Origin: JAVVFH01 sp032250585
GTDB lineage: Bacteria; Pseudomonadota; Gammaproteobacteria; Xanthomonadales; SZUA-36
Direction of reading: 5' to 3'
Assembly (NCBI GenBank): GCA_032250585.1
Contig: JAVVFH010000054.1
Location: 1-16,525 of the forward strand
DNA length: 16,525 nt
The notes below the pieces were generated by a model that worked only from the letters and a program-made list of their open reading frames with translations, did no database searches and had not been told where the DNA came from. Positions 1 to 7,979 of this stretch are shown here, piece by piece (the first letter of the stretch is position 1; each line of letters opens with the position of its first letter). Made by a program: the position numbers and the translations under genes.

Positions 1-1
1 C

Positions 2-2905
2 CGCGACCGTCCGCTGGGATTCCGCTTCGACGGCCTCGATCTGAGCGGTTACGCAGGCGATACGCTGGCCTCAGCGCTACTGGCCAACGGCGTCCGCGTG
101 GTCGCACGCAGCTTCAAGTACCATCGCCCGCGGGGCATTTTCAGCGCCGGCGAGGAGGAACCCTGCGCCCTGGTCGAAATCGGCAGCGGCGCTGCCCGCG
201 TCCCCAACTGCCGGGCGCCGGTCGTTCCACTGCGCGACGGACTGGTCGCGCGCAGCCAACAGGGCTGGCCGTCGGTGAATTTCGATGTCGGCCGGCTGCT
301 CGATTACACGCATCCTCTCTGGCCTGCAGGGTTTTACAACAAGACCTTCAAGTGGCCGCACTGGCACGCCTGGGAGGGCTTCATCCGCAGGGCGGCGGGC
401 CTCGGCCGACCGCTGACTGCCCCGGATCCCGATCGCTACGAACAGGTCAACGCACACTGTGACCTGCTGATCTGTGGCGGCGGCCCGGCCGGCCTGGTCG
501 CGGCGCTCGCCGCCGGCCGGGCCGGGCTCCGCGTAATCCTGGCCGACCAGGGCGAAGTCTTTGGCGGCGGCCTGAACGCGGAGCGAATCCGCCTCGACGA
601 ACGACCGGCAACCGCGTGGGTGGCGCAGGTCGTGGCGGAACTCGACAGCTTGCCCGGCGTGATTTTGCTGCCGCGAACCGTGGTGACCGCGCATTACGAC
701 CACCAGGTCACCGCGCTGCTGCAAACCGGCCGGGAAACGGCCTGGCGGGAATGCCTGTGGACGGTCCGCCCGCGCCAAATCCTGCTGGCCACCGGCGCCA
801 TCGAGCAGGGCCTGATCTTTCCGAACAACGACCGCCCCGGTGTGATGCTGGCCGGCGCGGTACGCCACTACCTGAACCGTTTCGCGGTGATCCCCGGCCG
901 GCGGATAACGCTAACGACCAACAACGACATCGCCTACCAGACCGTATTTGACCTCGCGGCCGAGCGGATCCCGGTCGTCGCCGTCATCGACTGTCGCGAG
1001 CAGGTCGATGACGCGATCTGCCGGCGCCTGGACGAGCTGGACATCGAACTGCTGACCGGCGCGCGGATCATCGACACGCGCGGAACGCGCGGCCTGCGCG
1101 AGGTTTCCATCGAGTCGCTCGACGGGTCCGCGCTCGGACGGCGCCGCTGCGACCTGCTCGCGGTCTCGGGCGGCTGGTCGCCCCGCCTGCAGCTTTTGGC
1201 ACAGGCGCGCGGTGACTTGGTTTTCGACGCGACTTCGCAGAGCTTTCTGCCGGGACGCCTGCCGCCCGGCTTCGCGGTGGCCGGGGCCGCCCGCGGGACG
1301 CCCGGCCTGGCCGAAACCCTCGGAGAATCGCTGCGCGCCGCACAGAAACTCTGCAGCGAATTTGGACGCGCCGCACCGGCGATCGATTTACCCCGAGTGA
1401 CGGAAACAGGGGTCGAAACCCTGCGTAGCGGGCCGCTCCGCGTGGGTCCGGCAAAACGTCGTCAGTGGATCGACCTGGCGCATGACGTTACCTTCGGCGA
1501 TGCGGAGCTGGCCGTGCGCGAGGGCTACGTTTCGGTGGAACATTTCAAGCGCTATACCACCACCGGCATGTCCGTCGACCAGGGCAAAACGGGCAACCTG
1601 AATGCCTTCACCGTGCTGGGCGCCCTGACCGGCCGGGCGCTGAGCGAAGTGGGCACCACCACCTTCCGCCCGCCCTACCTGCCGGTCACGCTCGGCGCGA
1701 TCGCCGGCCGCACGACCGGCGAATTCCATGCGCCCCGGCGCTACCTTCCAGCACATACCGTTCACCGCGAAACAGGTGCCCGCTTCGGGGACTATGGCTG
1801 GCAGCGGCCAGACGCGTATCCGCGCGCCGGCGAGTCGCTGCAGCAAGCCATTCACCGTGAAGCTCGCGCGGTGCGACAGCATGTCGGAATCTTCGACAAT
1901 TCGCCGATCGGTAAAATCGAGCTGCGCGGGCCGGACGCGGCCGAGTTCCTGAACCGGGTCTACATGAACAAGGTCCCGACACTGCAGACAGGACGCATTC
2001 GCTACGGCCTGATGCTGAACGAGAACGGCGTGATCATCGACGATGGGGTGTTCGCAAGACTTGGCGAGCAACACTTTCTGATCAATACGACCTCGGCTGG
2101 CATCGGGCGCATCGTCGCCATGATGGAACACTGGCTGCAGTGCCAATGGCCCGATCTGCGGGTGTTGGTCGACGATGTGACCGAGCAGTGGGCGAATTTC
2201 ACGATTGCAGGGCCGAAATCACGCGCCTTACTGACTACGCTGGGAACCGACATCGAGCTCGCGAAGACCGCCCTGCCGCACATGTCCATCGCCGCCGGGA
2301 CCGTCGCCGGGACCGCGGCACGCATCATGCGCGTCAGTTTCAGCGGCGAAATGAGCTTCGAAATCAACGTGCCGGCGCGCCAGGCGGCGTCTTTTCTGCG
2401 CGCCGTCCTCGCTGCCGGCCAGGCCTTCGGCATCACGCCCTACGGGGTCGAAGCGCTGATGATCTTGCGGCTCGAAAAAGGCTACCTGCATATCGGCTCC
2501 GACACGGACGGCTCGTCGACGCCGGACGACGTTGGCTGGGGACGGGTGGCTCGGAATAAGACCAGCGATTACATCGGCCGGCGATCGCTGTTTCGCGCCA
2601 GCAGCCCGAGTGCTGAACGCAGACAACTGGTAGGGCTGGAAGCGTTGACAGCGGACCAGGCCCTGCGGCCTGGCGCGCACCTCCTCCTCGGCGAAACCCC
2701 CCAGCCGCCGGCGAAAACGGACGGCTGGATTACCTCGGCAGCCTACAGCCCCAACCTGGGACGGCACATTGCACTTGGCGTTCTGACCAGGGGTCGGGAA
2801 CACATGGGCGAAGTGCTGACCGCGTTTGACGAGGAGCAGCGATACCGGCTGCGGGTGACCGAAACGGTTTTTTACGATGTCGAAAACAAACGACTGCGAG
2901 ATTGA
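2..2905 (+). CDS. soxA: Sarcosine oxidase alpha subunit, 5' end outside window
   Basis: Large flavoprotein subunit of heterotetrameric sarcosine oxidase: sarcosine + O2 + tetrahydrofolate gives glycine, H2O2 and 5,10-methylene-tetrahydrofolate in the cytoplasm. The frame is open to the left edge and shows 967 residues, so only a short N-terminus is missing (family about 965-1005 aa). The first visible residues carry the family signature (FDG, GDTLASALLANGV, then RSFKYHRPRGI). Domains in order: ferredoxin-like N-terminal domain with no CxxGxC cysteine cluster; Rossmann dinucleotide site GGGPAG at about residues 159-164 (nt 476-493); second nucleotide-binding part with ATGAIEQGLIFPNND; a central linker domain; a GcvT/aminomethyltransferase-like folate domain from about residue 586 (nt 1759), with SFSGEMSFEI. 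The stop lies 3 nt before soxG. The GTG at 98 is internal and not the start. soxB and soxD are expected upstream. Identity is near certain; the exact start cannot be seen. Confidence 0.97.
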   Translation, partial: RDRPLGFRFDGLDLSGYAGDTLASALLANGVRVVARSFKYHRPRGIFSAGEEEPCALVEIGSGAARVPNCRAPVVPLRDGLVARSQQGWPSVNFDVGRLLDYTHPLWPAGFYNKTFKWPHWHAWEGFIRRAAGLGRPLTAPDPDRYEQVNAHCDLLICGGGPAGLVAALAAGRAGLRVILADQGEVFGGGLNAERIRLDERPATAWVAQVVAELDSLPGVILLPRTVVTAHYDHQVTALLQTGRETAWRECLWTVRPRQILLATGAIEQGLIFPNNDRPGVMLAGAVRHYLNRFAVIPGRRITLTTNNDIAYQTVFDLAAERIPVVAVIDCREQVDDAICRRLDELDIELLTGARIIDTRGTRGLREVSIESLDGSALGRRRCDLLAVSGGWSPRLQLLAQARGDLVFDATSQSFLPGRLPPGFAVAGAARGTPGLAETLGESLRAAQKLCSEFGRAAPAIDLPRVTETGVETLRSGPLRVGPAKRRQWIDLAHDVTFGDAELAVREGYVSVEHFKRYTTTGMSVDQGKTGNLNAFTVLGALTGRALSEVGTTTFRPPYLPVTLGAIAGRTTGEFHAPRRYLPAHTVHRETGARFGDYGWQRPDAYPRAGESLQQAIHREARAVRQHVGIFDNSPIGKIELRGPDAAEFLNRVYMNKVPTLQTGRIRYGLMLNENGVIIDDGVFARLGEQHFLINTTSAGIGRIVAMMEHWLQCQWPDLRVLVDDVTEQWANFTIAGPKSRALLTTLGTDIELAKTALPHMSIAAGTVAGTAARIMRVSFSGEMSFEINVPARQAASFLRAVLAAGQAFGITPYGVEALMILRLEKGYLHIGSDTDGSSTPDDVGWGRVARNKTSDYIGRRSLFRASSPSAERRQLVGLEALTADQALRPGAHLLLGETPQPPAKTDGWITSAAYSPNLGRHIALGVLTRGREHMGEVLTAFDEEQRYRLRVTETVFYDVENKRLRD

Positions 2906-2908
2906 CGC

Positions 2909-3535
2909 ATGAGCGATAAACTCTCAGTCAGCAAGGCGCTTAGCGCATTGCAGCAAGCCGGCTCGCCGAAAACGCAGTTCAGCAGCAAGTCCATCAGCAT
3001 CGAAGAAGTGACCGGTACTGCGATATTGAAGCTGCACAGCCTGCGGCCGGCTGCAGAATTGTCTGCAAGTTTGCGGCGGCTCGGCTGCGACTTGCCGCTG
3101 CGAACGGGCGGTGCAGCGGGACAGGATCCGGCCTTGCTGTGCCTGCGCCCCGGTGAGTGGCTGCTGATCAGCGACACGCGATCGCCGGCTGCTTTGCTGA
3201 ATACACTGACGACGCGGCTCGAGCTGCAGGAAACCGCGCTGCTCGACTTCTCCGACGGCTTCGCCATGTTCCGCCTGGCCGGCGGCGGCGCGGGCTGGCT
3301 GCTGGGTAAACTTGGCGGCCTGGATTTCCGGGGCTCGCCCGACGCGGGTCAGTACACCGCCCGCACACGGATGGACCATTTCGCCGTGGTCGTGCATTAT
3401 CATCGGCCGTTGGGCGGCAGCTTCGTTTTCGATCTGCTGATTGAACGCAGCCTCGCCCCGCATCTATGGAGCCTGCTGCGCGAATCCGCGCCGCATGCCG
3501 ACGAGTTGAGCCGAGAATTTGGAGGGATGGAATGA
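2909..3535 (+). CDS. soxG: Sarcosine oxidase gamma subunit
   Basis: Small accessory subunit of heterotetrameric sarcosine oxidase, which packs against the alpha subunit in the cytoplasmic complex. It has 208 residues, within the usual 190-210 for the family. Visible family features are the LCLRPGEWLLIS strand near residues 77-88 (LGPDEWLL-like in relatives) and a C-terminal half (LLDFSDGFAMFRLAG, then HYHRPLGGSFVFDLLIERS) resembling a degenerate GcvT-like fold. The ATG is 3 nt after the soxA stop with only a weak ribosome-binding site, so translation probably follows from soxA. The end overlaps the purU start as ATGA. Gamma subunits diverge quickly, so the call rests on position as well as sequence. 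Confidence 0.93.
   Translation: MSDKLSVSKALSALQQAGSPKTQFSSKSISIEEVTGTAILKLHSLRPAAELSASLRRLGCDLPLRTGGAAGQDPALLCLRPGEWLLISDTRSPAALLNTLTTRLELQETALLDFSDGFAMFRLAGGGAGWLLGKLGGLDFRGSPDAGQYTARTRMDHFAVVVHYHRPLGGSFVFDLLIERSLAPHLWSLLRESAPHADELSREFGGME
3521..3525 (+). promoter_or_regulatory. Ribosome-binding site of purU
   Basis: GGAGG lies 6 nt upstream of the ATG at 3532, inside the 3' end of soxG. It decides between that ATG and the in-frame upstream ATG at 3466, which would add 22 residues with no family similarity. Confidence 0.8.
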
Positions 3536-4398
3536 ATCGCAGGTCCTACGTTCTGAAATCGAGCTGCACCGACACGGTGGGTATCGTCGCGGCGGTGACG
3601 GGATTCCTCGCCGAACGTGGTGCCCTGATCACCGAGATGTCCCATTTCGTTGATGATGAAGCACGGAAATCCTTTCTCCGCGTCACCTTCGAGGACGACG
3701 CCGAGACGGCCGAAGATCTGGAACAGCTGGTCAGGTCCTACCGGGAGCGTGTCGCTCGCAAGTTCGGCATGCGCTTTAATGCGGTTCCGGCCGAGCAGAA
3801 GATGCGTACGCTGATCGCCGTTTCCCGGCAAAGCCACTGTCTGCATTACTTGCTTCACCGCTGGTACGACGGTCATTTGCCGATCGAAATCACCGGCATC
3901 GTTTCCAACCACGAAGACCAGCGCGCCCTGGCCGAATGGTATGAACTGCCTTACCACTATTTTCCGATCGAACCCGGACACAAGCCCGCGCAGGAGGCGC
4001 AGATACTGGCCCTGTTCGAGGAAACCAACTCGGAACTGCTGGTGCTGGCACGCTACATGCAAATTCTCTCCGCGCACGCCTGCGAAACGCTGTCGGGCCG
4101 CGCCATCAACATCCACCATTCTTTTTTGCCGGGCTTCAAGGGCGCACGTCCCTATTACCAGGCCTGCGAGCGCGGTGTGAAACTGATCGGCGCGACCGCC
4201 CACTACGTCACCACGGACCTCGACGAAGGACCGATCATCGAGCAGGACGTGGTGCGGGTGGATCACACCATGAAAGCCAAAGACCTGGAGCAACTCGGCC
4301 AGGACGTGGAAAGCGTGGTGCTGAACCGTGCGGTGCGCTGGCACGCTGAACACCGCGTTTTCGCGAACGGGACGCGTACCGTGGTGCTCAGGCACTGA
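3532..4398 (+). CDS. purU: Formyltetrahydrofolate deformylase
   Basis: Hydrolyses 10-formyl-tetrahydrofolate to formate and tetrahydrofolate in the cytoplasm. The protein has 288 residues, normal for PurU. Residues 1-80 form the N-terminal ACT domain (YVLKSSCTDTVGIVAAVTGF), which in PurU proteins is the regulatory part. Residues 90-288 form the formyltransferase domain with the catalytic triad of this fold: N193 and H195 in INIHHSFLPGF and D231 in TTDLDEGPII. The conserved stretch GARPYYQACERGVKLIGATAHY lies between them (residues 204-225). It overlaps soxG by 4 nt (ATGA) and has a good GGAGG site. Its place in a sarcosine oxidase operon, also known from other bacteria, suggests it recycles the folate cofactor loaded by sarcosine demethylation, after methylene-THF is oxidised to formyl-THF by FolD elsewhere. 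Confidence 0.96.
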   Translation: MNRRSYVLKSSCTDTVGIVAAVTGFLAERGALITEMSHFVDDEARKSFLRVTFEDDAETAEDLEQLVRSYRERVARKFGMRFNAVPAEQKMRTLIAVSRQSHCLHYLLHRWYDGHLPIEITGIVSNHEDQRALAEWYELPYHYFPIEPGHKPAQEAQILALFEETNSELLVLARYMQILSAHACETLSGRAINIHHSFLPGFKGARPYYQACERGVKLIGATAHYVTTDLDEGPIIEQDVVRVDHTMKAKDLEQLGQDVESVVLNRAVRWHAEHRVFANGTRTVVLRH

Positions 4399-4423
4399 GC
4401 AAACACCGTGTAAAAACGCTCTG

Positions 4424-5791
4424 ATGGCAGGCTTCAAACAACACGAAAACTGGTCGTCGCGTTTCACCTTCCTGATGGCTGCGGTCGGCGCCGCCGTCGG
4501 CCTGGGCAACATCTGGAAGTTTCCCTACGTCACCGGTCAGAACGGCGGCGGCGCCTTCGTACTGGTCTACCTGCTGGCCGTCGCTTTTGTCGCGCTGCCC
4601 ATTCTGATCGCGGAAATCATGCTGGGCCGCGCCGGCAAACAAAGCCCGCCGAACGCCATGCGGCTGATTGCCGCACGCCAGGGCCGCTCCAGACTCTGGT
4701 CGCTGATCGGCTGGTTCGGCATGCTGGCGGCGTTCATGATCGGCACCTACTACTCCGTAATTGCCGGCTGGTCCGTCGCCTACATATTCAAAAACGGCGC
4801 GGGCACTTTCATCGGCCAGGACAGTGCCCGGGTCAGCGCAGAGTTCAGTACGCTGCTCGCCAGCCCGGGACAGCTGATTTTCTGGCTGCTGGTCTTCATG
4901 ATCTGTTGCACGGCGATCCTGGTGCGCGGACTGCACAAAGGCATCGAGCGAGCCGTCAAGTTCATGATGCCGCTGCTTTTTCTGCTGCTGCTGGCGATGG
5001 TCGGCTACGGCTTTGTCGAGGGTGACATGGCCGGCGCCTGGCATTTCATGTTCGATTTCGATTTTTCCGCAATCAATGGTCGTGTTGTTCTGGTCGCTGT
5101 CGGCCAGGCCTTTTTCTCGATCGGAGTGGCCATGGGCCTGATGATGGGATACGGAGCCTATCTGGGTAACGAAGTCTCCATCGGGCGCTCGGCGGTTCTC
5201 ATTTGCCTGTTCGACACAGCGGTCGCGATCGTCGCCGGGCTGGCCATTTTTCCGATCGTGTTCGCCAACGGCCTCGACCCGGCGGAGGGGCCGGGCCTGA
5301 TTTTCGTCAGTCTGCCGATCGCCTTCGGCAACGTACCCGGCGGTCACCTGTTCGGCACACTGTTTTTCATTCTGCTGTTCTTCGCCGCACTAACCTCGGT
5401 AATCGGAGTGCTGGAACCGATGATCGCGTGGTGGGAAGAGCGTTTTGCGATGCGGCGCTGGGTCGCCGCCGTCATGGTCTGCCTGACCCTTTCCGTACTC
5501 GCCCTGGGAACGGTGTTCTCTTACAACCTCTGGTCGGAATGGCGCCCGCTGGCCTTTATCGGCCGCTTCGGCGAATTCGGTTATTTCGAAATTCTGGATT
5601 ACCTGACGGCGAATCTGATGATGCCGGTAGGCGGCCTGCTGCTGGCCCTGTTCGTGGGCTGGCGGCTCGAGCCAGCCACCGTGCGCGGCGAACTGAACAT
5701 GCAGCGCGACGGGTTTTTCAGGGCCTGGTACTGGCTGCTGCGCTGGGTGGCCCCGGTGTCGATCGTTCTGATTCTCTTCAATAACCTCTGA
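4424..5791 (+). CDS. Sodium-dependent transporter, NSS (LeuT-like) family
   Basis: Na+-coupled symporter of the inner membrane, sodium:neurotransmitter symporter family, which moves amino acids and related amines. It has 455 residues and about 11 hydrophobic segments, the usual form in bacteria. TM1 carries the signature GAAVGLGNIWKFPY, whose N29 matches the LeuT Na1 ligand N27. Next come NGGGAFVLVY, a TM3 GTYYSVIAGW with the substrate-contacting Tyr, TM6 GQAFFSIGVAMGL with its unwound centre, and TM8 AALTSVIG whose T324/S325 match the Na2 ligands T354/S355. The LeuT Na1 ligand N286 appears replaced by D264. The ATG at 4424 is 25 nt after the purU stop and has no clear Shine-Dalgarno site; an in-frame ATG at 4328 inside purU would add 32 non-membrane residues and is rejected. 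Placement suggests sarcosine, dimethylglycine or glycine as cargo. This is inference, because sequence alone does not fix the substrate. Confidence 0.94.
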   Translation: MAGFKQHENWSSRFTFLMAAVGAAVGLGNIWKFPYVTGQNGGGAFVLVYLLAVAFVALPILIAEIMLGRAGKQSPPNAMRLIAARQGRSRLWSLIGWFGMLAAFMIGTYYSVIAGWSVAYIFKNGAGTFIGQDSARVSAEFSTLLASPGQLIFWLLVFMICCTAILVRGLHKGIERAVKFMMPLLFLLLLAMVGYGFVEGDMAGAWHFMFDFDFSAINGRVVLVAVGQAFFSIGVAMGLMMGYGAYLGNEVSIGRSAVLICLFDTAVAIVAGLAIFPIVFANGLDPAEGPGLIFVSLPIAFGNVPGGHLFGTLFFILLFFAALTSVIGVLEPMIAWWEERFAMRRWVAAVMVCLTLSVLALGTVFSYNLWSEWRPLAFIGRFGEFGYFEILDYLTANLMMPVGGLLLALFVGWRLEPATVRGELNMQRDGFFRAWYWLLRWVAPVSIVLILFNNL

Positions 5792-5803
5792 GCAGGTAAA
5801 TTG

Positions 5804-7582
5804 TCAGAACTGTTCTTCGCGCATCGCCATCATGCTGTCGCTGCCGGCCAGCACGGTCGACAGGCAAGCCTCGGCACGCGGCAGCAGGTGCTCGAAATAG
5901 AACCGTGTCGTGACGATCCTGGCGTCCAGGAACGCCCTGTCGCCTGCGTCCGCCGCGATTATTTCGGCGGCCCGGAGCGCGGCACGGGCCATCATCCAGC
6001 CGCCGCAGAGATAGCCCAGCAGCATCAGCAAATTGACCGCGGCGCCATCGGCAACAGCACGGTCCTTCGAAGCATTGTCCAGCAGCCACTGGCGCGCCTC
6101 GGCCGCCTCGGCCACGGCTTTTTGCAATCCCGGGCTGAGCGGCTCGAGTGTCTCGACGCCGCCGAGTTGCTCGGCCGTCAGCTGGATGTCGCGCAACAGG
6201 TCGGCCAGCACGCTTCCGTCGTTGGCCAGTATCTTGCGACCGACAAGATCATTGCCCTGGATACCCGTCGTGCCTTCGTAGATGGTCGTGATGCGTGCGT
6301 CGCGGTAGTGCTGGGCGCTGCCGGTTTCCTCCACGTAACCCATGCCACCATGAATCTGGATGCCGCAGGAGGTCAACTCCTGTGCCAGTTCCGTCAACCA
6401 ACCCTTGACGATGGGCGTGTAAAGCTCGACCCGGGCGGCCGCCTGCGCCCGCACGCCGGCGTCGGGTGCCAACCTGCTTCGATCGATCTCCGCCGAGGCC
6501 TCGTAGGCCAGGCCGCGCATCGCCTGAGTGCCGGATTTCATCAGCATCAGCATGCGCCTGACATCCGGATACTCGATGATCGGAAAACGGCTGCCATCAC
6601 TGCGCGTGCCCTGCAACCGCTCCTTCGCCCAGGCCAGCGCCTGCTGGTACGAGCGCTCGGCCACCGACAGGCCCTGCAAACCGACGCTCTGTCGGGCGTC
6701 GTTCATCATCGTGAACATCGCCATCAGGCCGCGATTGGGCTCCCCGACCAGGTAACCGACCGCTCCGTCACTGTCGCCATAAGACATCACGCAGGTCGGG
6801 CTGGCGTGGATGCCCAACTTGTGCTCCAGTGAAACGCAATACACGTCATTGCGCTGCCCCGGCTCGCCCTGGTCGTCGAGCAGGAATTTCGGAACCAGAA
6901 ACAACGAGATGCCGCGACTGCCTTCCGGTGCGTCGGGCAGGCGCGCGAGCACCAGATGAATGACATTATCGGTCATCTGGTGGTCGCCCCAGGTGATGTA
7001 GATCTTCTGTCCGCTGAGCAGGTAATGATCGCCCTCGGGCACCGCGCGCGTGCTGATGGCGGCCAGGTCCGAACCGGCCTGGGGTTCGGTGAGGTTCATC
7101 GTGCCGGTCCATTCGCCGGAAATCATTTTCGGCAGGTAACGGTCTTTCAGTTCGTCGGAGCCGTGCCGCTCGAGCGCCTCGATCGCGCCGTGCGTCAGCA
7201 GCGGGCACAGCGAGAAGGCCAGATTGCAACTCTGCCAGACCTCGTCGGCAGCCGTTCCGATGATTTTCGGCAGCCCCTGGCCACCGTACTGTTCGCTCGC
7301 TGTCAGGGAGTTCCAACCATTTTCCACGTACTGGCGGTATGCCTCTGAAAAACCAGCCGTTTCCTGCACTCCTTCGTCCCCGAGGGTGGCGCCCTCACGG
7401 TCGCCGACGACGTTGAGCGGCGCAATGACTTCACTGCCCAGGCGATTGGCCTCTTCGAGAATGGCCATGGCCAGCTCGGAATTCACTTCCTCGAGACCGG
7501 CGTCCGCGCACAGGCGGTCGAATCCGATCACCTCCCGGATCAGGAATTCAGCCTCCTTGTAGGGGTAACGATAATCGCTCAT
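5804..7582 (-). CDS. Acyl-CoA dehydrogenase, large DmdC-like type
   Basis: FAD flavoenzyme that introduces a 2,3 double bond in an acyl-CoA. At 592 residues it belongs to the long subfamily that includes DmdC (3-methylmercaptopropionyl-CoA dehydrogenase), not the roughly 380-residue type. Domains: short extra N-terminal segment (1-40); alpha-helical N domain (40-158); beta middle domain with MNLTEPQAGSDL (162-173) and GQKIYITWG; C-terminal helical domain with GLQGLSVAER and QIHGGMGY; then an additional helical C-terminal extension from about 450. The catalytic base is E436 in IYEGTTGIQ. The start has GGGAG 8 nt upstream, and the ATG overlaps the stop of a small upstream ORF (ATGA). It is convergent with the NSS gene (12 nt apart) and divergent from the branched-chain 2-oxoacid dehydrogenase operon. 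Substrate is unknown: methylmercaptopropionyl-CoA, branched-chain or medium/long-chain acyl-CoA are all possible. Confidence 0.95.
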   Translation of the reverse strand: MSDYRYPYKEAEFLIREVIGFDRLCADAGLEEVNSELAMAILEEANRLGSEVIAPLNVVGDREGATLGDEGVQETAGFSEAYRQYVENGWNSLTASEQYGGQGLPKIIGTAADEVWQSCNLAFSLCPLLTHGAIEALERHGSDELKDRYLPKMISGEWTGTMNLTEPQAGSDLAAISTRAVPEGDHYLLSGQKIYITWGDHQMTDNVIHLVLARLPDAPEGSRGISLFLVPKFLLDDQGEPGQRNDVYCVSLEHKLGIHASPTCVMSYGDSDGAVGYLVGEPNRGLMAMFTMMNDARQSVGLQGLSVAERSYQQALAWAKERLQGTRSDGSRFPIIEYPDVRRMLMLMKSGTQAMRGLAYEASAEIDRSRLAPDAGVRAQAAARVELYTPIVKGWLTELAQELTSCGIQIHGGMGYVEETGSAQHYRDARITTIYEGTTGIQGNDLVGRKILANDGSVLADLLRDIQLTAEQLGGVETLEPLSPGLQKAVAEAAEARQWLLDNASKDRAVADGAAVNLLMLLGYLCGGWMMARAALRAAEIIAADAGDRAFLDARIVTTRFYFEHLLPRAEACLSTVLAGSDSMMAMREEQF

Positions 7583-7794
7583 GTTGAAGTCTCCCGGCTG
7601 GCAGGGTTATTCCATCGTTCCAAAATGCGCTCCTGCGATAAAGAAAACAAGCCGCGAGACATGCGCTGGATCACGTGCGTCAAGCTGCGGGCGTGGGCGG
7701 TCAGTTTGACCTGCGCGAAGCTCACCACGTCGAAGCCGAGCTTTTTGCGGTCGAAGCGCATCACCTGGTCCTCGATCAGGATGACTTCGCGCAT
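7579..7794 (-). CDS. Small hypothetical protein upstream of the acyl-CoA dehydrogenase
   Basis: A 71-residue reading frame (begins MREVILIEDQVMRFDRKK) that I do not recognise. Support for a real gene: codons strongly favour G/C in the third position through most of its length, as in the neighbours, and its TGA overlaps the acyl-CoA dehydrogenase ATG as ATGA, the usual sign of translational coupling. The protein is basic, has no signal peptide or membrane segment, and looks like a strand followed by a long amphipathic helix (LTHVIQRMSRGLFSLSQERI). The start is unsure. ATG 7794 has GGAG only 1 nt away. ATG 7761 (MRFDRKK) has GAGGA at good spacing. A TTG at 7812 would add six residues. It may also be only a leader for the downstream gene. 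Confidence 0.5.
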   Translation of the reverse strand: MREVILIEDQVMRFDRKKLGFDVVSFAQVKLTAHARSLTHVIQRMSRGLFSLSQERILERWNNPASRETST

Positions 7795-7818
7795 GCTCCA
7801 TCCGGATATCAATCCCTA

Positions 7819-7841
7819 TGTGCATGTTACATGCTTGCACA
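7819..7841. promoter_or_regulatory. Candidate operator: overlapping inverted repeats
   Basis: Outer arms TGTGCA (7819-7824) and TGCACA (7836-7841) form a 6-bp inverted repeat with an 11-nt spacer. Inside it, GCATG (7822-7826) and CATGC (7830-7834) form a second one with a 3-nt spacer, centred 2 nt away. The size and position, just upstream of the - strand unit in a divergent promoter region, fit a dimeric repressor or activator site. I cannot assign a regulator family. Confidence 0.4.
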
Positions 7842-7964
7842 GCGCTGAAGCGCATGATTTTTGCAGGCAACCATCCGAGAAAATGCGTTATTCTAAAGAC
7901 GGTCGCCCGTCCAGTTCGTGCGATTCTCCCGAAGCCCGCGATCCGCGGAGATGCCCCCGGACCG

Positions 7965-7979
7965 TCAAGTCCAACTTGA
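7965..7979. promoter_or_regulatory. Candidate operator: 6-3-6 inverted repeat in the bkd leader
   Basis: TCAAGT (7965-7970) and ACTTGA (7974-7979) are perfect inverted repeats with a CCA spacer, ending 28 nt before the E1-alpha ATG. This could be a regulator site acting on the bkd operon or a small hairpin in its mRNA leader. It does not match the arms of the repeat at 7819-7841, so the two would bind different proteins if both are real. Confidence 0.35.

Noticed and set aside
77..868. 263-codon open frame on the - strand inside soxA
   Set aside because: It lies antisense to a sequence with strong SoxA family motifs. In high-GC DNA the opposite strand often stays open, and the translation shows no recognisable motif.
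2294..2315. Tandem GCCGGGACCG repeat (2294-2303 and 2306-2315) in soxA
   Set aside because: It is in frame, encodes AGTVAGTA, and is the sort of short repeat expected in GC-rich coding sequence. No sign of instability or function.
3400..4512. 370-codon open frame on the - strand across soxG, purU and the start of the transporter
   Set aside because: It is antisense to three well-supported genes, crosses their boundaries, and has no recognisable domain.
7607..7870. 87-codon open frame on the - strand upstream of the acyl-CoA dehydrogenase
   Set aside because: It overlaps the 71-codon frame in another phase, and its Arg/Pro/Asp-rich translation has the look of a shifted frame. The 71-codon frame has better codon bias and the ATGA coupling.
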